A stretch of 64,000 nt of DNA from DATJBF01 sp035516795 (GCA_035516795.1 DATIZX010000074.1:7183-71182); one strand, 5' to 3'; shown: positions 1 to 9,155, numbered from the stretch's first letter. Translations and numbers: made by a program. Notes: a model not told the origin generated them from the letters alone.

Positions 1-480
1 CCCGAAGACACACAGACCGGACAAAGCATGCGGGCGTTCGTCACGTATCTGTTCGGCAGCCACGTCTGCCAGTTGTTGGTGGATACAGAGACCGGTGAAG
101 TGAAGATTGAACGTTATATCGCGTGCCATGACGTCGGCAAAGCGATCAATCCCGACCAGGTCATTGGCCAGATCCAGGGCGGCGTGACGATGGGCATTGG
201 CATGGCGTTAATGGAAGAAGTCGTGTTGAAAGACGGAAAGATCCTCAACGCGGGTTTTACCGATTACATTTTACCGACGATTCGCGACGTGCCGGAGATC
301 GAATGCATCGTGCTGGAGAATCCTGATCCGGGCGGACCGTTTGGTGCCCGCGGTGTCGGCGAGCCACCACTGATCGGCACGGCCCCGGCAGTTCTCTCGG
401 CGATCTATGACGCAATCAAAAAACCGATTCGTCAGTTGCCGGCGACGCCCGAACGTGTCTGGCGCACGATGCAGGAGTAG
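1..480 (+). CDS. Molybdenum hydroxylase large subunit, C-terminal part (xanthine dehydrogenase family)
   Basis: The frame is open from the first base of the window, so only the last 159 residues are seen. They match the molybdopterin-binding subunit of the xanthine dehydrogenase / aldehyde oxidase / CO dehydrogenase family. These enzymes hydroxylate purines, aldehydes or N-heterocycles at a molybdenum centre. Diagnostic blocks are HDVGKAINPDQVIGQIQGG, followed by GPFGARGVGEPP. In the family, the Glu of GVGE (codon 361-363) is the catalytic base. The FAD and [2Fe-2S] subunits would be expected upstream, outside the window. The substrate cannot be judged from this fragment. The subunit family assignment is secure. 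Confidence 0.9.
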   Translation, partial: PEDTQTGQSMRAFVTYLFGSHVCQLLVDTETGEVKIERYIACHDVGKAINPDQVIGQIQGGVTMGIGMALMEEVVLKDGKILNAGFTDYILPTIRDVPEIECIVLENPDPGGPFGARGVGEPPLIGTAPAVLSAIYDAIKKPIRQLPATPERVWRTMQE

Positions 481-580
481 CGCGGGCGTCCTGCCCATGT
501 TATTCGGAATGCAGCCGCACCGTTGCTGCGAAACCGACATCGCAGCGTCTCATCGGATTCGGCTCACGGTGCGCTTCCGA

Positions 581-605
581 CGCAGGCTGAAGCCTGCGGC
601 TACAG
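581..605. repeat. REP-like palindrome, AGGCTGAAGCCT type
   Basis: CGCAGGCT and AGCCTGCG form a tight inverted repeat followed by GGCTACA. This is one member of an interspersed family seen many times in this window. It lies just upstream of the aldo/keto reductase start. Confidence 0.7.
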
Positions 606-648
606 TCCCGTGTTGCAAGCTCGGGGCGAATCGGATAATCCAACGCGC

Positions 649-1617
649 ATGAAATACCGCTCTTTCGGAAAGACGGGATGGCGAGTCAGCGCGATGGGAC
701 TCGGTTGCTGGCAATTCGGCGGCGCGATCACCATCGACGGAAAGCCTGACGGCTGGACGGGCATCAGGGACGAGGAATCTGCCGCAACCATTCAACGCGC
801 CTTCGAACTCGGCATCAATTTCTTCGATACAGCCGACATGTACGGCTGGGGGCATAGCGAGGAGATGGTTGGCCGCACAATCAAAGAGCTTGGCGTCCGC
901 GACCGCGTATACATCGCCACGAAAGTGGGGTTCTGGCATGACGACCAATATCAGCGCACGTTCAACGAGTCAAAGGACCACATCTTGCGCGCCTGTGATG
1001 CGAGTCTACGCCGGTTGCAGACCGACTGGATCGATCTCTATCAGTGCCATCTCTGGCGCACGGAGCGGTGGACAGAATTCCTCGATGCGTTCGAAACATT
1101 GCAGCAGCAGGGCAAAATCCGGTTCTTTGGCGTCTCGACCAACGACCTCGACATGGTCGAACGCTTTGCCGAACGCCAGAACCTTGCGTCGGTGCAGTCG
1201 AATTACAATTTGCTGAACCGGAATGTCGAAGAAGCGATGCTGCCTTTCTGTCGTGAACGGGGCATCGCGTTTATTGCCCGCGGCCCGCTCGCCATGGGAA
1301 AATTGTCGGGAAAGCTGACAAAGGATCACAGGTTCGACGTGGAGGATATTCGCAACCGCTGGCTCGAAGGCGAGGAGCGCAAGAACTTCGAGCGGGACAT
1401 TGACAGGGTCGGACGTCTCAAACCCATTGCGCGGAAGTTGGGCATGCCGCTACCGCAGTTGGCCGTGCAATTTATCCTGTCCAATCCCGACGTCGGCATT
1501 GCGATTCCCGGCGCGAAGAATCGAAAACAACTCGAGAGTAATGCGGCCGCAGGGGTGTTGCCGGTGCTGACAGAAGTGGAACTGAAGGAGATCCAGAAGG
1601 CGTTAACCATAGACTAA
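649..1617 (+). CDS. Aldo/keto reductase
   Basis: 322 residues, a full-length NAD(P)H-dependent aldo/keto reductase. It should reduce carbonyls on small or sugar-like substrates in the cytoplasm. The catalytic tetrad of the family is visible: Asp60 and Tyr65 in FFDTADMYG, Lys92 in IATKVGF and His134 in YQCHLW. The C-terminal IPGAKNRKQLESN block is the usual cofactor phosphate-binding region. I chose the ATG at 649 because MKYRSFGKTGWRVSAMGLG is the normal start of the family. The open frame further upstream runs through the palindromic repeat at 581-605 and is probably not translated. There is no clear Shine-Dalgarno. The substrate is unknown. Confidence 0.9.
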   Translation: MKYRSFGKTGWRVSAMGLGCWQFGGAITIDGKPDGWTGIRDEESAATIQRAFELGINFFDTADMYGWGHSEEMVGRTIKELGVRDRVYIATKVGFWHDDQYQRTFNESKDHILRACDASLRRLQTDWIDLYQCHLWRTERWTEFLDAFETLQQQGKIRFFGVSTNDLDMVERFAERQNLASVQSNYNLLNRNVEEAMLPFCRERGIAFIARGPLAMGKLSGKLTKDHRFDVEDIRNRWLEGEERKNFERDIDRVGRLKPIARKLGMPLPQLAVQFILSNPDVGIAIPGAKNRKQLESNAAAGVLPVLTEVELKEIQKALTID

Positions 1618-1627
1618 CCGCGATTAG

Positions 1628-1701
1628 TTGTAGGCCGATTCTGTGAATCGGCGAACCTCCTGTTGCGATGAGCGGACGCCGCCTCGCAGAGGCGGCCTAC
1701 C
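1628..1701. repeat. Paired palindromic repeats (GTAGGCCGATTC / GCGGCCTAC)
   Basis: Two short hairpins (GCCGATTC-TGT-GAATCGGC, then GCCGCCTC-GCA-GAGGCGGC) lie in opposite orientation with GTAGGC and GCCTAC at the outer ends. This is the two-hairpin arrangement seen at several other intergenic sites here. Confidence 0.65.
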
Positions 1702-1753
1702 TCACGGATATTCCGCGCTTCACAGAAACACCGCGACAACCTATTCTCACCTC

Positions 1754-2245
1754 ATGCTGCAAATGGGCAAAATTTTCATCGGCCTCGCATTTTGGAATGT
1801 GGTGCTGTTCGGTGTGACGATCTGGCTGGGCGTCACCCATCAGTCCGCGCACTGGCAACATCAAGCGGCCGGCGTTCTCACCGGGCTTTACACCTGTCTG
1901 ACCCACTGCATCGTGATGATGCATTTCATGGGTTCGGGCAAGGGAATCAAGGAAGCCGTTCAGACGCATCACTTGCTGGATGACCCGCGAGCTGGTTACA
2001 TTCGTCGCAGTCGGAAGCTCCATGCCCGGGCGTCGGCGATGGCGACGCTTTGTTGTTTGCTGATCATCGGGGTCGTTTGGCTCGGCGGAGCGAAAGATGT
2101 CGGGATGCTCAAAGGACCGACGCACGCCTGGATCGCTTGCGTTGTGGTCGCCTTCAATTTGTACGCGTTCTACGTCGAGTACCGGGCGATCACGGAGAAC
2201 ACCGCGATGATCCGCCAGATCGACGCCCAAATAGCGACGAAGTGA
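1754..2245 (+). CDS. Four-helix integral membrane protein of unknown function
   Basis: 163 residues with four predicted membrane segments, roughly residues 4-26, 36-57, 92-112 and 120-142. It is rich in histidine near the membrane faces (THQSAHWQHQ, HCIVMMHFM, QTHHLL), which could mean metal or heme contact, but no known heme-binding signature is complete. I do not recognise the family. The start is the ATG at 1754, which places the first helix at the N-terminus; the ATG at 1763 is possible. The gene ends 77 bases before a PqiA-like membrane protein gene on the same strand, so the two may be co-transcribed. Confidence 0.7.
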   Translation: MLQMGKIFIGLAFWNVVLFGVTIWLGVTHQSAHWQHQAAGVLTGLYTCLTHCIVMMHFMGSGKGIKEAVQTHHLLDDPRAGYIRRSRKLHARASAMATLCCLLIIGVVWLGGAKDVGMLKGPTHAWIACVVVAFNLYAFYVEYRAITENTAMIRQIDAQIATK

Positions 2246-2322
2246 TTCAAACCATTGCAGTGACTCCGGAGCCCGATCGGGCGAGTTGCTGATCACGGAA
2301 GAAGGCACTATCGTGAGTTTGC

Positions 2323-2814
2323 ATGGCGAAATCACTTCAAGAGTGTTATCCGCGACGATTTGAAGTGCCTTTGCTCATCCTTTTGTCCTTTGTCCTGCTC
2401 ATGATCGGACTCTCGTTGCCGCTCATGAGGGTCGAGAAGATGGTGTTCTGGAAAAACGATTACTCGGTGATCAAGGGCGTCAAAGCTTTGTGGGAGCAAG
2501 GTCAGTATGCATTGGCGAGCATTCTATTCTTTTTTTCGGTCATTTTCCCCAATCTCAAATTGGCGGGACTGTCCTACATTTGGTTCGTCCGTTTGGGGGA
2601 GCAGAAGCGCGAGGTGCTGCTGAACTGGCTCGGTGTGCTTGGGAAATGGTCGATGTTGGATGTGTTTGTCGTGGCGATCCTGATCGTGTTGGTGAAGCTC
2701 GGTCCGTTGGCGAACATTCAGCCACAACAGGGCGTGTACTGGTTTGCGGCGGCCATCTTGTTGTCAATGATCGCCAGTATGCACATCGACAGTCTGGCGC
2801 GCAAAAGAAGTTAA
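2323..2814 (+). CDS. Paraquat-inducible protein A family membrane protein
   Basis: 163 residues with four membrane helices, matching one PqiA domain. Supporting blocks are LSLPLMRVEK after the first helix, the loop FPNLKLAGLSYIWF and the motif GKWSMLDVFVVAILIVLVKL. PqiA/YebS-type proteins sit in the inner membrane and, with MCE-domain partners, are thought to take part in lipid transport between membranes. Classical PqiA has two such domains; this protein has only one. No MCE gene lies beside it. The start is the ATG at 2323 and there is no strong ribosome binding site. Confidence 0.8.
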   Translation: MAKSLQECYPRRFEVPLLILLSFVLLMIGLSLPLMRVEKMVFWKNDYSVIKGVKALWEQGQYALASILFFFSVIFPNLKLAGLSYIWFVRLGEQKREVLLNWLGVLGKWSMLDVFVVAILIVLVKLGPLANIQPQQGVYWFAAAILLSMIASMHIDSLARKRS

Positions 2815-2930
2815 TTGACCTTCGGCAGCAGCGATCACAGATTCCGTCCGGGAGACTCCTCTAGTTTTCGGCGACGTCAGCCACGAGGCAATACATCAGG
2901 CGATCGGCACCCGTGGCAAACTTGTGTCAG

Positions 2931-3281
2931 TTATTCCCCGTAAACTACCGTCGTGTACTTGACGTAAATGCCAAGCACATTCATGACTTTATAATCCACG
3001 TGATGGATCTTCGTGATTCCGCCAGCTTGCATCGCCGCTTGGATACTGGAATCCCCCGTGGCAAAGCCGATGATCGACGTTGACTCGGCGGTGCCAACCT
3101 TGGCGGTGCTGGTCGTTTGGCCAACAGGTGCTCCGGCGATAACCGCGCCATCCACCTGACTATACAGACCACCAACGGCGCTACCACCTAATCCCGACAT
3201 TACCCCTGAACAACCCGTCATGAATACAGCTATACATATTGCACATGCACTAACCACCAACGATGCTAGTACCTTTCGCAT
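2931..3281 (-). CDS. TRL-like family lipoprotein
   Basis: 116 residues. The N-terminus is a signal peptide ending in a lipobox (FMTGC), so it is probably acylated and held in the envelope. The mature part matches the TRL-like family: VGTAESTSIIGFATGDSS, then AGGITKIHHVDY and a YTTVVYGE ending. The function of the family is poorly known. The start codon is supported by a good Shine-Dalgarno (AAGGAG about 8 bases upstream on the minus strand), which decides against an upstream in-frame start at 3332. It is transcribed alone, away from uspA/mntH. Confidence 0.8.
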   Translation of the reverse strand: MRKVLASLVVSACAICIAVFMTGCSGVMSGLGGSAVGGLYSQVDGAVIAGAPVGQTTSTAKVGTAESTSIIGFATGDSSIQAAMQAGGITKIHHVDYKVMNVLGIYVKYTTVVYGE

Positions 3282-3480
3282 ACGTTCGTCTCCTTTCATC
3301 CGTTGCCCCGAGTGCCGTTTCGCCTGAGGCAAAGACTAACGCTAGAATCGCTGTGTGTCTAGTACCGAAAGAGATACGGGCAAATCGGCGGCACTTTGAT
3401 CGTTCTGGTGAAAGATTGAAGTGCATCGTCGATTTGCGGGCTCGGCTTGGGATGACTGTGATGTTGGTAGGCAGCCCGAA

Positions 3481-3903
3481 TTACTTTCGTGGGGCACGGA
3501 GCAGCAACACGGGAACATCCACGCTGTGGCGGACGCGCCGAGACGTCGAACCGAGAAACAGATCGGCCACGAACCGGTGTCCATGCGTGCTCATCGCCAC
3601 CAGGTCGCAGCCCTTTTCTTCCACCCACTTGATGATTTCGTCGGCGGGTTCGCCGTACGCCAGCTCGGCGTCAGCCGCAATGCCCGCGGACTGGAATTCG
3701 GAGCGAACCTTTGCCAGGTATGCCTTGTCTTCGGTGACCTCCGGACTCACGGCGTCGCGGCCATAGGTTCTTGCCGCCCAGCCGTCAGCCACGTGCAGCA
3801 GTACGACCCGGCTGTTCATAAACTTCGCAAGCTCCTTCACGTGCTCGATAATGGCACGATCGGTCGGAGTGCCATCCAACGTCACGAGAATGGTTTTGTA
3901 CAT
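3481..3903 (-). CDS. Universal stress protein (UspA family)
   Basis: 140 residues forming a single UspA domain. It opens with MYKTILVTLDGT and has the central GEPADEIIKW block. The nucleotide-binding end is VAMSTHGHRF...LGSTSRRV...VPVLLLR. The usual second glycine of the G-x2-G-x9-G-S/T ATP motif is changed here (GHRF), so ATP binding is uncertain. The gene begins 25 bases after the stop of mntH on the same strand and is very likely co-transcribed with it, which suggests a link to metal or oxidative stress. The start is the ATG at 3903. Confidence 0.88.
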   Translation of the reverse strand: MYKTILVTLDGTPTDRAIIEHVKELAKFMNSRVVLLHVADGWAARTYGRDAVSPEVTEDKAYLAKVRSEFQSAGIAADAELAYGEPADEIIKWVEEKGCDLVAMSTHGHRFVADLFLGSTSRRVRHSVDVPVLLLRAPRK

Positions 3904-3928
3904 GGGTGTTCTCTCTGCGCAATGCGAT

Positions 3929-5368
3929 TTATCCGCCGACGATGACTTGCCAAGCCGCTTTGAGTGAATCTGGCAAACCATAAATGTCCATGACGGTAAT
4001 GAGGATAGCACTGGTCCAGCCCGCCATCAGCAAAAACCAGCCATTTTTCCATTTCCCCATTCGCTGGCGCGAACTGGTGAAGTGGAGCATCGGAAACATT
4101 GCCAAGGGTAGTTGCAGAGCCAGCACCACCTGACTGAGCGTCAGCAAATCGGTTACGCTGCTATCTCCGCGCAGGCCGATGATGAAGATCGCCGGCAAAA
4201 TCGCCAGGGAACGCGTGATCAGCCGTCGCAGCCATGGCGAAATCCGCCAGTGCATGAATCCTTCCATCACCACCTGGCCCGCCAGGGTGCCGGTAATTGT
4301 GCTGCTTTGTCCGCTCGCCAACAATGCCACAGCGAACAGTGTGCTGGCGGCGGCCGTTCCCAGCAGCGGAGCGAGTGTCAGATACGCGAGGCGAATCCAA
4401 TCGCTGTCGGGGCTGAACTTGATGATGTGCCCGCCCGCCACCGTCACACTTTCCTTGCCGAAGAATACCATCGCCGCCAGCACCAGAATCGCGGCATTGA
4501 CAAAAAACGCAACGGCCAACGCGACCACCGAATCGATCGTATTGAACTGGACCGCGCGCCGGACGGAGGCCTCATCTTTCTGCAGCTTGCGGCTTTGCAC
4601 GAGCGCCGAATGCAGGTAGAGGTTGTGAGGCATAACCGTCGCGCCGATGATACCGATGGCAACGTAGATCATCCCGGCCTGACGAAGATTCGGCGCGACC
4701 ATTGCCCGTCCCATTTCCAGGAAACTCGGTTGCGTTTGCGGGAGTACAAAAATCTCGATGAAATAGCACGCCCCAATGGTCGCCACCAGCACCACGACAA
4801 CCGCTTCGATGGTGCGCATCCCGTACCGTTGTAGCGCCAGCAAAAGCAGCACATCGAACCCCGTGATGATCACCGCCCACAGAAGCGGGATGTGAAACAA
4901 AAGATTCAGGGCAACGGCACTTCCCAGAACTTCCGCCAGATCGCACGCGCCGATGGCCAATTCGCACAACAGCCAGTTTGGCCAGCGGGTCCAGCGTGGA
5001 TACCAGTCGCGGCAGCACTGAGCCAGATCCTTGCCGGTGACCACTCCCAAACGGGCCGAGATCACCTGCATGAAAATGGCCATCAAACTGGCCAGGCCAA
5101 CGACCCATAACAAGCCGTACTTGAACTGCGCTCCGCCCTGCAGATCCGTCCCCCAGTTGCCGGGATCCATGTAGCCGACGCTGACGAGAATCGCCGGTCC
5201 GACAAACGCCCGCCAATGTTTCCAGAACCCCTCCTCGTGGTGCGGCACTTCGATGGAACTGTGCACATTCTCAAGCGACAAATGGCTCCGATGCGACGGG
5301 GCCGCACCATCATCTGGGGCCGGCCCGTACAACTGGGTCGGCACGTCGTTGCCTTGCTTGGGTTCCAT
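3929..5368 (-). CDS. mntH: NRAMP-family Mn2+/Fe2+ transporter
   Basis: 479 residues, about eleven membrane helices, a proton-coupled divalent metal importer of the inner membrane. The metal-binding motif DPGN is at residues 68-71 (GYMDPGNWGTD), and the second conserved block MPHNLYLHSALVQSR is in helix 6. The N-terminal 45 residues form a hydrophilic extension. It is transcribed divergently from a DtxR/MntR-type regulator gene, and a palindrome lies in the shared promoter region. uspA follows 25 bases downstream. Manganese is the likeliest substrate given the regulator. Confidence 0.93.
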   Translation of the reverse strand: MEPKQGNDVPTQLYGPAPDDGAAPSHRSHLSLENVHSSIEVPHHEEGFWKHWRAFVGPAILVSVGYMDPGNWGTDLQGGAQFKYGLLWVVGLASLMAIFMQVISARLGVVTGKDLAQCCRDWYPRWTRWPNWLLCELAIGACDLAEVLGSAVALNLLFHIPLLWAVIITGFDVLLLLALQRYGMRTIEAVVVVLVATIGACYFIEIFVLPQTQPSFLEMGRAMVAPNLRQAGMIYVAIGIIGATVMPHNLYLHSALVQSRKLQKDEASVRRAVQFNTIDSVVALAVAFFVNAAILVLAAMVFFGKESVTVAGGHIIKFSPDSDWIRLAYLTLAPLLGTAAASTLFAVALLASGQSSTITGTLAGQVVMEGFMHWRISPWLRRLITRSLAILPAIFIIGLRGDSSVTDLLTLSQVVLALQLPLAMFPMLHFTSSRQRMGKWKNGWFLLMAGWTSAILITVMDIYGLPDSLKAAWQVIVGG

Positions 5369-5391
5369 TTCTTCTATCTATCTAACTTGTC

Positions 5392-5457
5392 ACTTTGATT
5401 GGTCAAACTAAATAATCAGAACATTGCAAATTGTCAATACATCCTTTACACTGACAA
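5392..5457. promoter_or_regulatory. Divergent mntH / mntR promoter region with candidate operator
   Basis: A palindrome TTTGATTGGTCAAA lies at 5394-5407, about where mntH transcription should begin. Minus-strand elements for mntH are TTGACA (5437-5432), a 17-base spacer and TATTTA (5414-5409). Plus-strand elements for the regulator are TTGCAA (5424-5429), 17 bases and TACACT (5447-5452). A second inverted pair is TTGTCA (5431-5436) with TGACAA (5452-5457). A DtxR-family repressor bound at the palindrome would block mntH. The elements are seen; their use is inferred. Confidence 0.5.
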
Positions 5458-5459
5458 CT

Positions 5460-6164
5460 ATGACATCCCGTCCCGCTGACACTGCCGTCGCTTCCGCCGC
5501 GGCACTGTCGTCAACCGTCGAGAACTACCTTAAGCATTTGTATGCGGAACAACACAACGCTGGTGATGGCCTGCTCCCCATGGGGCGGTTGGCCCAGGCG
5601 TTGGGTGTGACGCCAGGTACGGCGACGACGATGGTGAAAGCCCTCGCGGACAGCGGCTTGGTAAAGTACGAGCCACGAGACGGTGTGCGCCTGACCGCCG
5701 CCGGCGAACGACATGCCCTGAGCGTCATCCGACGGCACCGGCTGGTCGAGCTATTCCTCGTGCGTGTGCTGGGTTTGGATTGGTCCGAAGTCCACGAGGA
5801 GGCCGAGGAACTCGAACACGCAGTCTCCGACAAGGTGCTGGATAAAATCGACGAACTTCTCGGTCATCCGCAATTTGACCCACACGGCGATCCGATCCCC
5901 GGCGCGAAAGGCCAACTGACAGCCACGACTCTGAAGGACCTGGTCGAATGCGAACTGCACGCGCCGGTACGCATTGCGCGGGTGATCGGGCAGGACACAG
6001 CCTTCCTGCAGACACTGGATCGCCTCGGGCTGACTCCCGGCACGCAGGTGGTGGTCGAAGCGCGCGACAAGCTGGCTGATTCGGTAACCATTCGTCCAAA
6101 GGGCCGGCCTGTCACCACACTCGGCACGACCGCCGCCTCGAAGATACTGGTAGAAGGCGGCTAA
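5460..6164 (+). CDS. mntR: DtxR/MntR-family metal-dependent transcriptional regulator
   Basis: 234 residues in three parts. The first is an N-terminal winged helix (about 18-80, with GRLAQALGVTPGTATTMVKAL as recognition region, read here in pieces). The second is a metal-binding/dimerisation helical domain (about 85-160, RRHRLVELFLVRVLGL and EEAEELEHAVSD). The third is a C-terminal SH3/FeoA-like domain (LGLTPGTQVVV). It would repress metal uptake genes when loaded with Mn2+ or Fe2+, and it stands head-to-head with mntH. The chosen ATG at 5460 is only 7 bases after a candidate -10 element, so the message may be nearly leaderless. Assignment as MntR rather than an iron regulator rests on the mntH neighbour. 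Confidence 0.85.
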   Translation: MTSRPADTAVASAAALSSTVENYLKHLYAEQHNAGDGLLPMGRLAQALGVTPGTATTMVKALADSGLVKYEPRDGVRLTAAGERHALSVIRRHRLVELFLVRVLGLDWSEVHEEAEELEHAVSDKVLDKIDELLGHPQFDPHGDPIPGAKGQLTATTLKDLVECELHAPVRIARVIGQDTAFLQTLDRLGLTPGTQVVVEARDKLADSVTIRPKGRPVTTLGTTAASKILVEGG

Positions 6165-6267
6165 TCCGCAGCGTCAACGCCGGCTTGACCACTGACCACA
6201 ACTTCGCGACGGAGTCTCCCGTTGATTTCTGTCGCCGTTTTCAGTTTATTCCCTGACACTTCAGATC

Positions 6268-7623
6268 GTGAGCGAATCGACCCCAGCGCCCGAAGACAAT
6301 GTGCCAACGATTGCGACGGTCCCCAGCGACACCCTCGCGCAGCCGCGGCGCGTGGTTACCGGAGGCATCAGTTGGCGCAAAACGTTCTCCGCGCTTCGGC
6401 ATCGCAACTATCGATTATTCTTCAGCGGGCAACTCATTTCGCTGATCGGCACCTGGATGCAGATGGTCGCCGAAGGCTGGCTGGTCTACCAGCTCAGTAA
6501 CTCGGCCTTCTTGCTCGGGTTCGTGCGTTTCCTGAACACGTTGCCGGTCACCCTGTTGTCTCTGATCGGCGGCGCCGTGGCTGACCGCAGCGATAAGCGG
6601 CGGATTCTCGTCGCGACGCAGATCAGCGCGATGACGCTGGCACTCGCTCTCTCAGTGCTGGTGTACCTCCACGTGGTCAAGGTATGGCACGTGGCCGCGC
6701 TGGGATTGCTGCTGGGAATCGTCAACGCTTTTGACATTCCGACGCGCCAGAGTTTTGTCGTCGAAATGGTGGGCAAGGAAGATTTGATGAACGCCATCGC
6801 CCTGAATTCTTCGATGTTCAACGGTGCGCGCATTTTCGGTCCGGCGTTGGCCGGTATTTTGATTGGTGTGGTCGGCCTCGCCGGTTGCTTCTTCTTCAAC
6901 GGCCTTTCCTACATCGCGGTGATCATTGGATATTTGGCAATGCAACTTCCGGCCGTCGTTGCGAAGACGGATCATCCGCCGATGTGGGAAGCCACCATGG
7001 AAGCCTTTCGTCACGTCGCCAGCAATCGCGTCACGCGCACCATTATCATCTTGGTGGCGATTGTCAGCCTGTTTGGCTGGCCGTATACCGTATTGATGCC
7101 GGTCTTTGCTCGCGACGTGTTGCATGTGGGTGCAAAAGGCTACGGCTATTTGATGGCGTTGAACGGAGTCGGCGCTTTTGCCGGGGCCATGACGCTGGCT
7201 TCTCTCGGCAATTATCCGAATCGGCGACGCCTCGTATTCGGCGGGCTGACTGGATTTTCAATAATGCTGTTCGTCTTTGCGATGTCGCGGATCTTTTGGC
7301 TTTCCGGGCTCGCCCTGGTGTGTTCCGGCTGGTTCATGCTGCTGTTTTTTGCCACGGCGAATACTTCCGTGCAGATGCGAACGCCGGACGAATTGCGCGG
7401 TCGTGTGATGGGGATTTACTCACTGGCGTTTATCGGACTGAGCCCGATCGGCAGTCTGCTGGCCGGAGCCATTGCCCGTGCGACCAGCGCCTCATTTGCT
7501 GTCGGTCTGGGTGCCGTCGTCTGCGCGCTCTCTGCTCTGATCGTTCACGACTTGGTGCCGCCACAACAGCCTCCTGCAGCAGCAAGCTCCGCGATTCCCT
7601 CCGAGACGGCGAGGGCGAATTGA
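6268..7623 (+). CDS. MFS transporter, EntS-like (MFS_3 type)
   Basis: 451 residues with twelve predicted membrane helices. The stretch LRHRNYRLFFSGQLISLIG followed by GTWMQMVAEGWLVYQL and GGAVADRSDKRRIL is typical of the MFS_3 group that includes the enterobactin exporter EntS. Members usually export siderophores or other small molecules. The best start is the GTG at 6268, leaving a short polar tail before helix 1. It lies about 100 bases after the metal regulator on the same strand, so metal-linked expression is possible. The substrate is unknown. Confidence 0.88.
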   Translation: MSESTPAPEDNVPTIATVPSDTLAQPRRVVTGGISWRKTFSALRHRNYRLFFSGQLISLIGTWMQMVAEGWLVYQLSNSAFLLGFVRFLNTLPVTLLSLIGGAVADRSDKRRILVATQISAMTLALALSVLVYLHVVKVWHVAALGLLLGIVNAFDIPTRQSFVVEMVGKEDLMNAIALNSSMFNGARIFGPALAGILIGVVGLAGCFFFNGLSYIAVIIGYLAMQLPAVVAKTDHPPMWEATMEAFRHVASNRVTRTIIILVAIVSLFGWPYTVLMPVFARDVLHVGAKGYGYLMALNGVGAFAGAMTLASLGNYPNRRRLVFGGLTGFSIMLFVFAMSRIFWLSGLALVCSGWFMLLFFATANTSVQMRTPDELRGRVMGIYSLAFIGLSPIGSLLAGAIARATSASFAVGLGAVVCALSALIVHDLVPPQQPPAAASSAIPSETARAN

Positions 7624-7874
7624 TGGTCTCGACGGAACGACCACTCCTAGGCCTTGAGAAGATTGAGCGCAATGCTGCGGCCGCGGTTTGGTTGTCTCGT
7701 AGCAGGTGGAGTGTTGTCCGAACAGTAAAGAACTTTATCGCAGTTAGGACGTGGTCTCAGACAGTTATCTCTGCGCCAACAGTAATGCGCCGCTCGGTTC
7801 CAATTTTGTCTCCTCAATTCCTCGATTTTCAGCATGGGACTTGCTATCTTTTGCGCGGCTGAAGGCCACTACGT

Positions 7875-9155
7875 ATGAACAAAATCGAAGGAACTGTTGC
7901 TGTTGTCGGGCTGGGTTACGTTGGATTGCCGCTGGCCGTATCGTTTGCCAAACATCTGACGGTGGTCGGCTTTGACATCAATGCCCACCGGGTCAAGGAA
8001 CTCCAGCAAGGCATCGACCGCACAGGCGAAACTTTGGGCGGCGATCTTCGGAGTCCGAATATCAGTTTCACCACGGAGCCCAAAGCGTTGCGCGGCTGCA
8101 AATACATCGTCGTCGCCGTGCCGACCCCGGTGGACAAGGCGAATGTCCCCGATCTGGAGCCGGTCGTCAGCGCTTCGCGGATCGTCGGCGAGAACCTCAG
8201 CCCAGGCGCAATCGTCGTCTTCGAAAGCACGGTGTACCCGGGCGTGACGGAGGAGATTTGTCTTCCCATTCTCGAAGAAAAATCGGGACTGAAACGCGGC
8301 GAATTCAAGATTGGCTATTCGCCCGAGCGAATCAATCCGGGCGACCACGAGCACACGGTCGATCGCATCGTGAAGATCGTTAGCGGCTGCGACGCCGAGA
8401 CCTTGGACGAGGTGGCGGCGTTGTATTCGCTGGTGGCCAAGAGCGTTTATCGCGCTTCCAACATTGCCACAGCCGAAGCCGCCAAAGTCATCGAGAACAT
8501 TCAGCGCGATTTGAACATTGCCCTGATGAACGAACTCTCGCTGATTTTTGCACGGCTCGGTTTGAATACGGACGAAGTGCTGGCCGCGGCCGGCACAAAA
8601 TGGAATTTCCACAAATATCATCCCGGCCTTGTGGGCGGCCATTGTATCGGAGTCGATCCGTATTACCTGACCTACCGCGCCCAACAGTTCGGTTATCATC
8701 CGCAGGTGATTCTGGCGGGTCGTCAAATCAACGATGCCATGCCGATTCGAGTGGGAGAAATGATCGTCAAAGGGCTCAGCGACGCCGGCAAGCCCATCAA
8801 AGGATCGACCGTGCTCGTGATGGGCCTGACGTTTAAGGAGAACGTGCCGGACATTCGCAACAGCCGCGTGCACGACACGATCACGTACCTGCAAAACTTC
8901 GGGGTCAAAGTGCTCGGCTGCGATCCATTGTTGACGGTGGACACGGTCCGCAAGTATTTCGGCATCGAGAATGTTGAGTTTGAGAAGCTTCCGAAGTGCG
9001 ACGCCATCCTCGTTGCCAACAAGCACAACGCCTTCCGCGAGCTCACGCTGGACCAGCTCAAGGCCAAGATGAACCCGCCGGTACTGATCGACATCAAAAA
9101 TCTCTTCGAACGTCAAGCCGCCCAAGCTGCCGGATTCCATTACAAAAGCCTGTAA
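7875..9155 (+). CDS. Nucleotide-sugar dehydrogenase, TviB/WbpO type
   Basis: 426 residues, complete. It should oxidise a UDP-HexNAc (or UDP-glucose/GDP-mannose) C6 alcohol to the uronic acid with NAD+ for surface polysaccharide synthesis. The N-terminal Rossmann motif is VAVVGLGYVGLPLAVSF. The catalytic cysteine is Cys257 in GLVGGHCIGVDPYYL, and the C-terminal domain has GLTFKENVPDIRNS. The YSPERINPGD block and the GGHCIGVDPYYLT context resemble the VipA/TviB and WbpO subgroup more than plain UDP-glucose dehydrogenase. No polysaccharide gene is adjacent. Its ATG at 7875 follows a 250-base gap in which I see nothing. Confidence 0.9.
   Translation: MNKIEGTVAVVGLGYVGLPLAVSFAKHLTVVGFDINAHRVKELQQGIDRTGETLGGDLRSPNISFTTEPKALRGCKYIVVAVPTPVDKANVPDLEPVVSASRIVGENLSPGAIVVFESTVYPGVTEEICLPILEEKSGLKRGEFKIGYSPERINPGDHEHTVDRIVKIVSGCDAETLDEVAALYSLVAKSVYRASNIATAEAAKVIENIQRDLNIALMNELSLIFARLGLNTDEVLAAAGTKWNFHKYHPGLVGGHCIGVDPYYLTYRAQQFGYHPQVILAGRQINDAMPIRVGEMIVKGLSDAGKPIKGSTVLVMGLTFKENVPDIRNSRVHDTITYLQNFGVKVLGCDPLLTVDTVRKYFGIENVEFEKLPKCDAILVANKHNAFRELTLDQLKAKMNPPVLIDIKNLFERQAAQAAGFHYKSL

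Noticed and set aside
523..648. N-terminal extension of the aldo/keto reductase.
   Set aside because: The frame is open upstream only because it crosses a palindromic repeat; family alignment starts at the ATG at 649.
7624..7874. Possible small gene between the MFS transporter and the nucleotide-sugar dehydrogenase.
   Set aside because: Short frames have no ribosome binding site or recognisable sequence; the gap appears non-coding.
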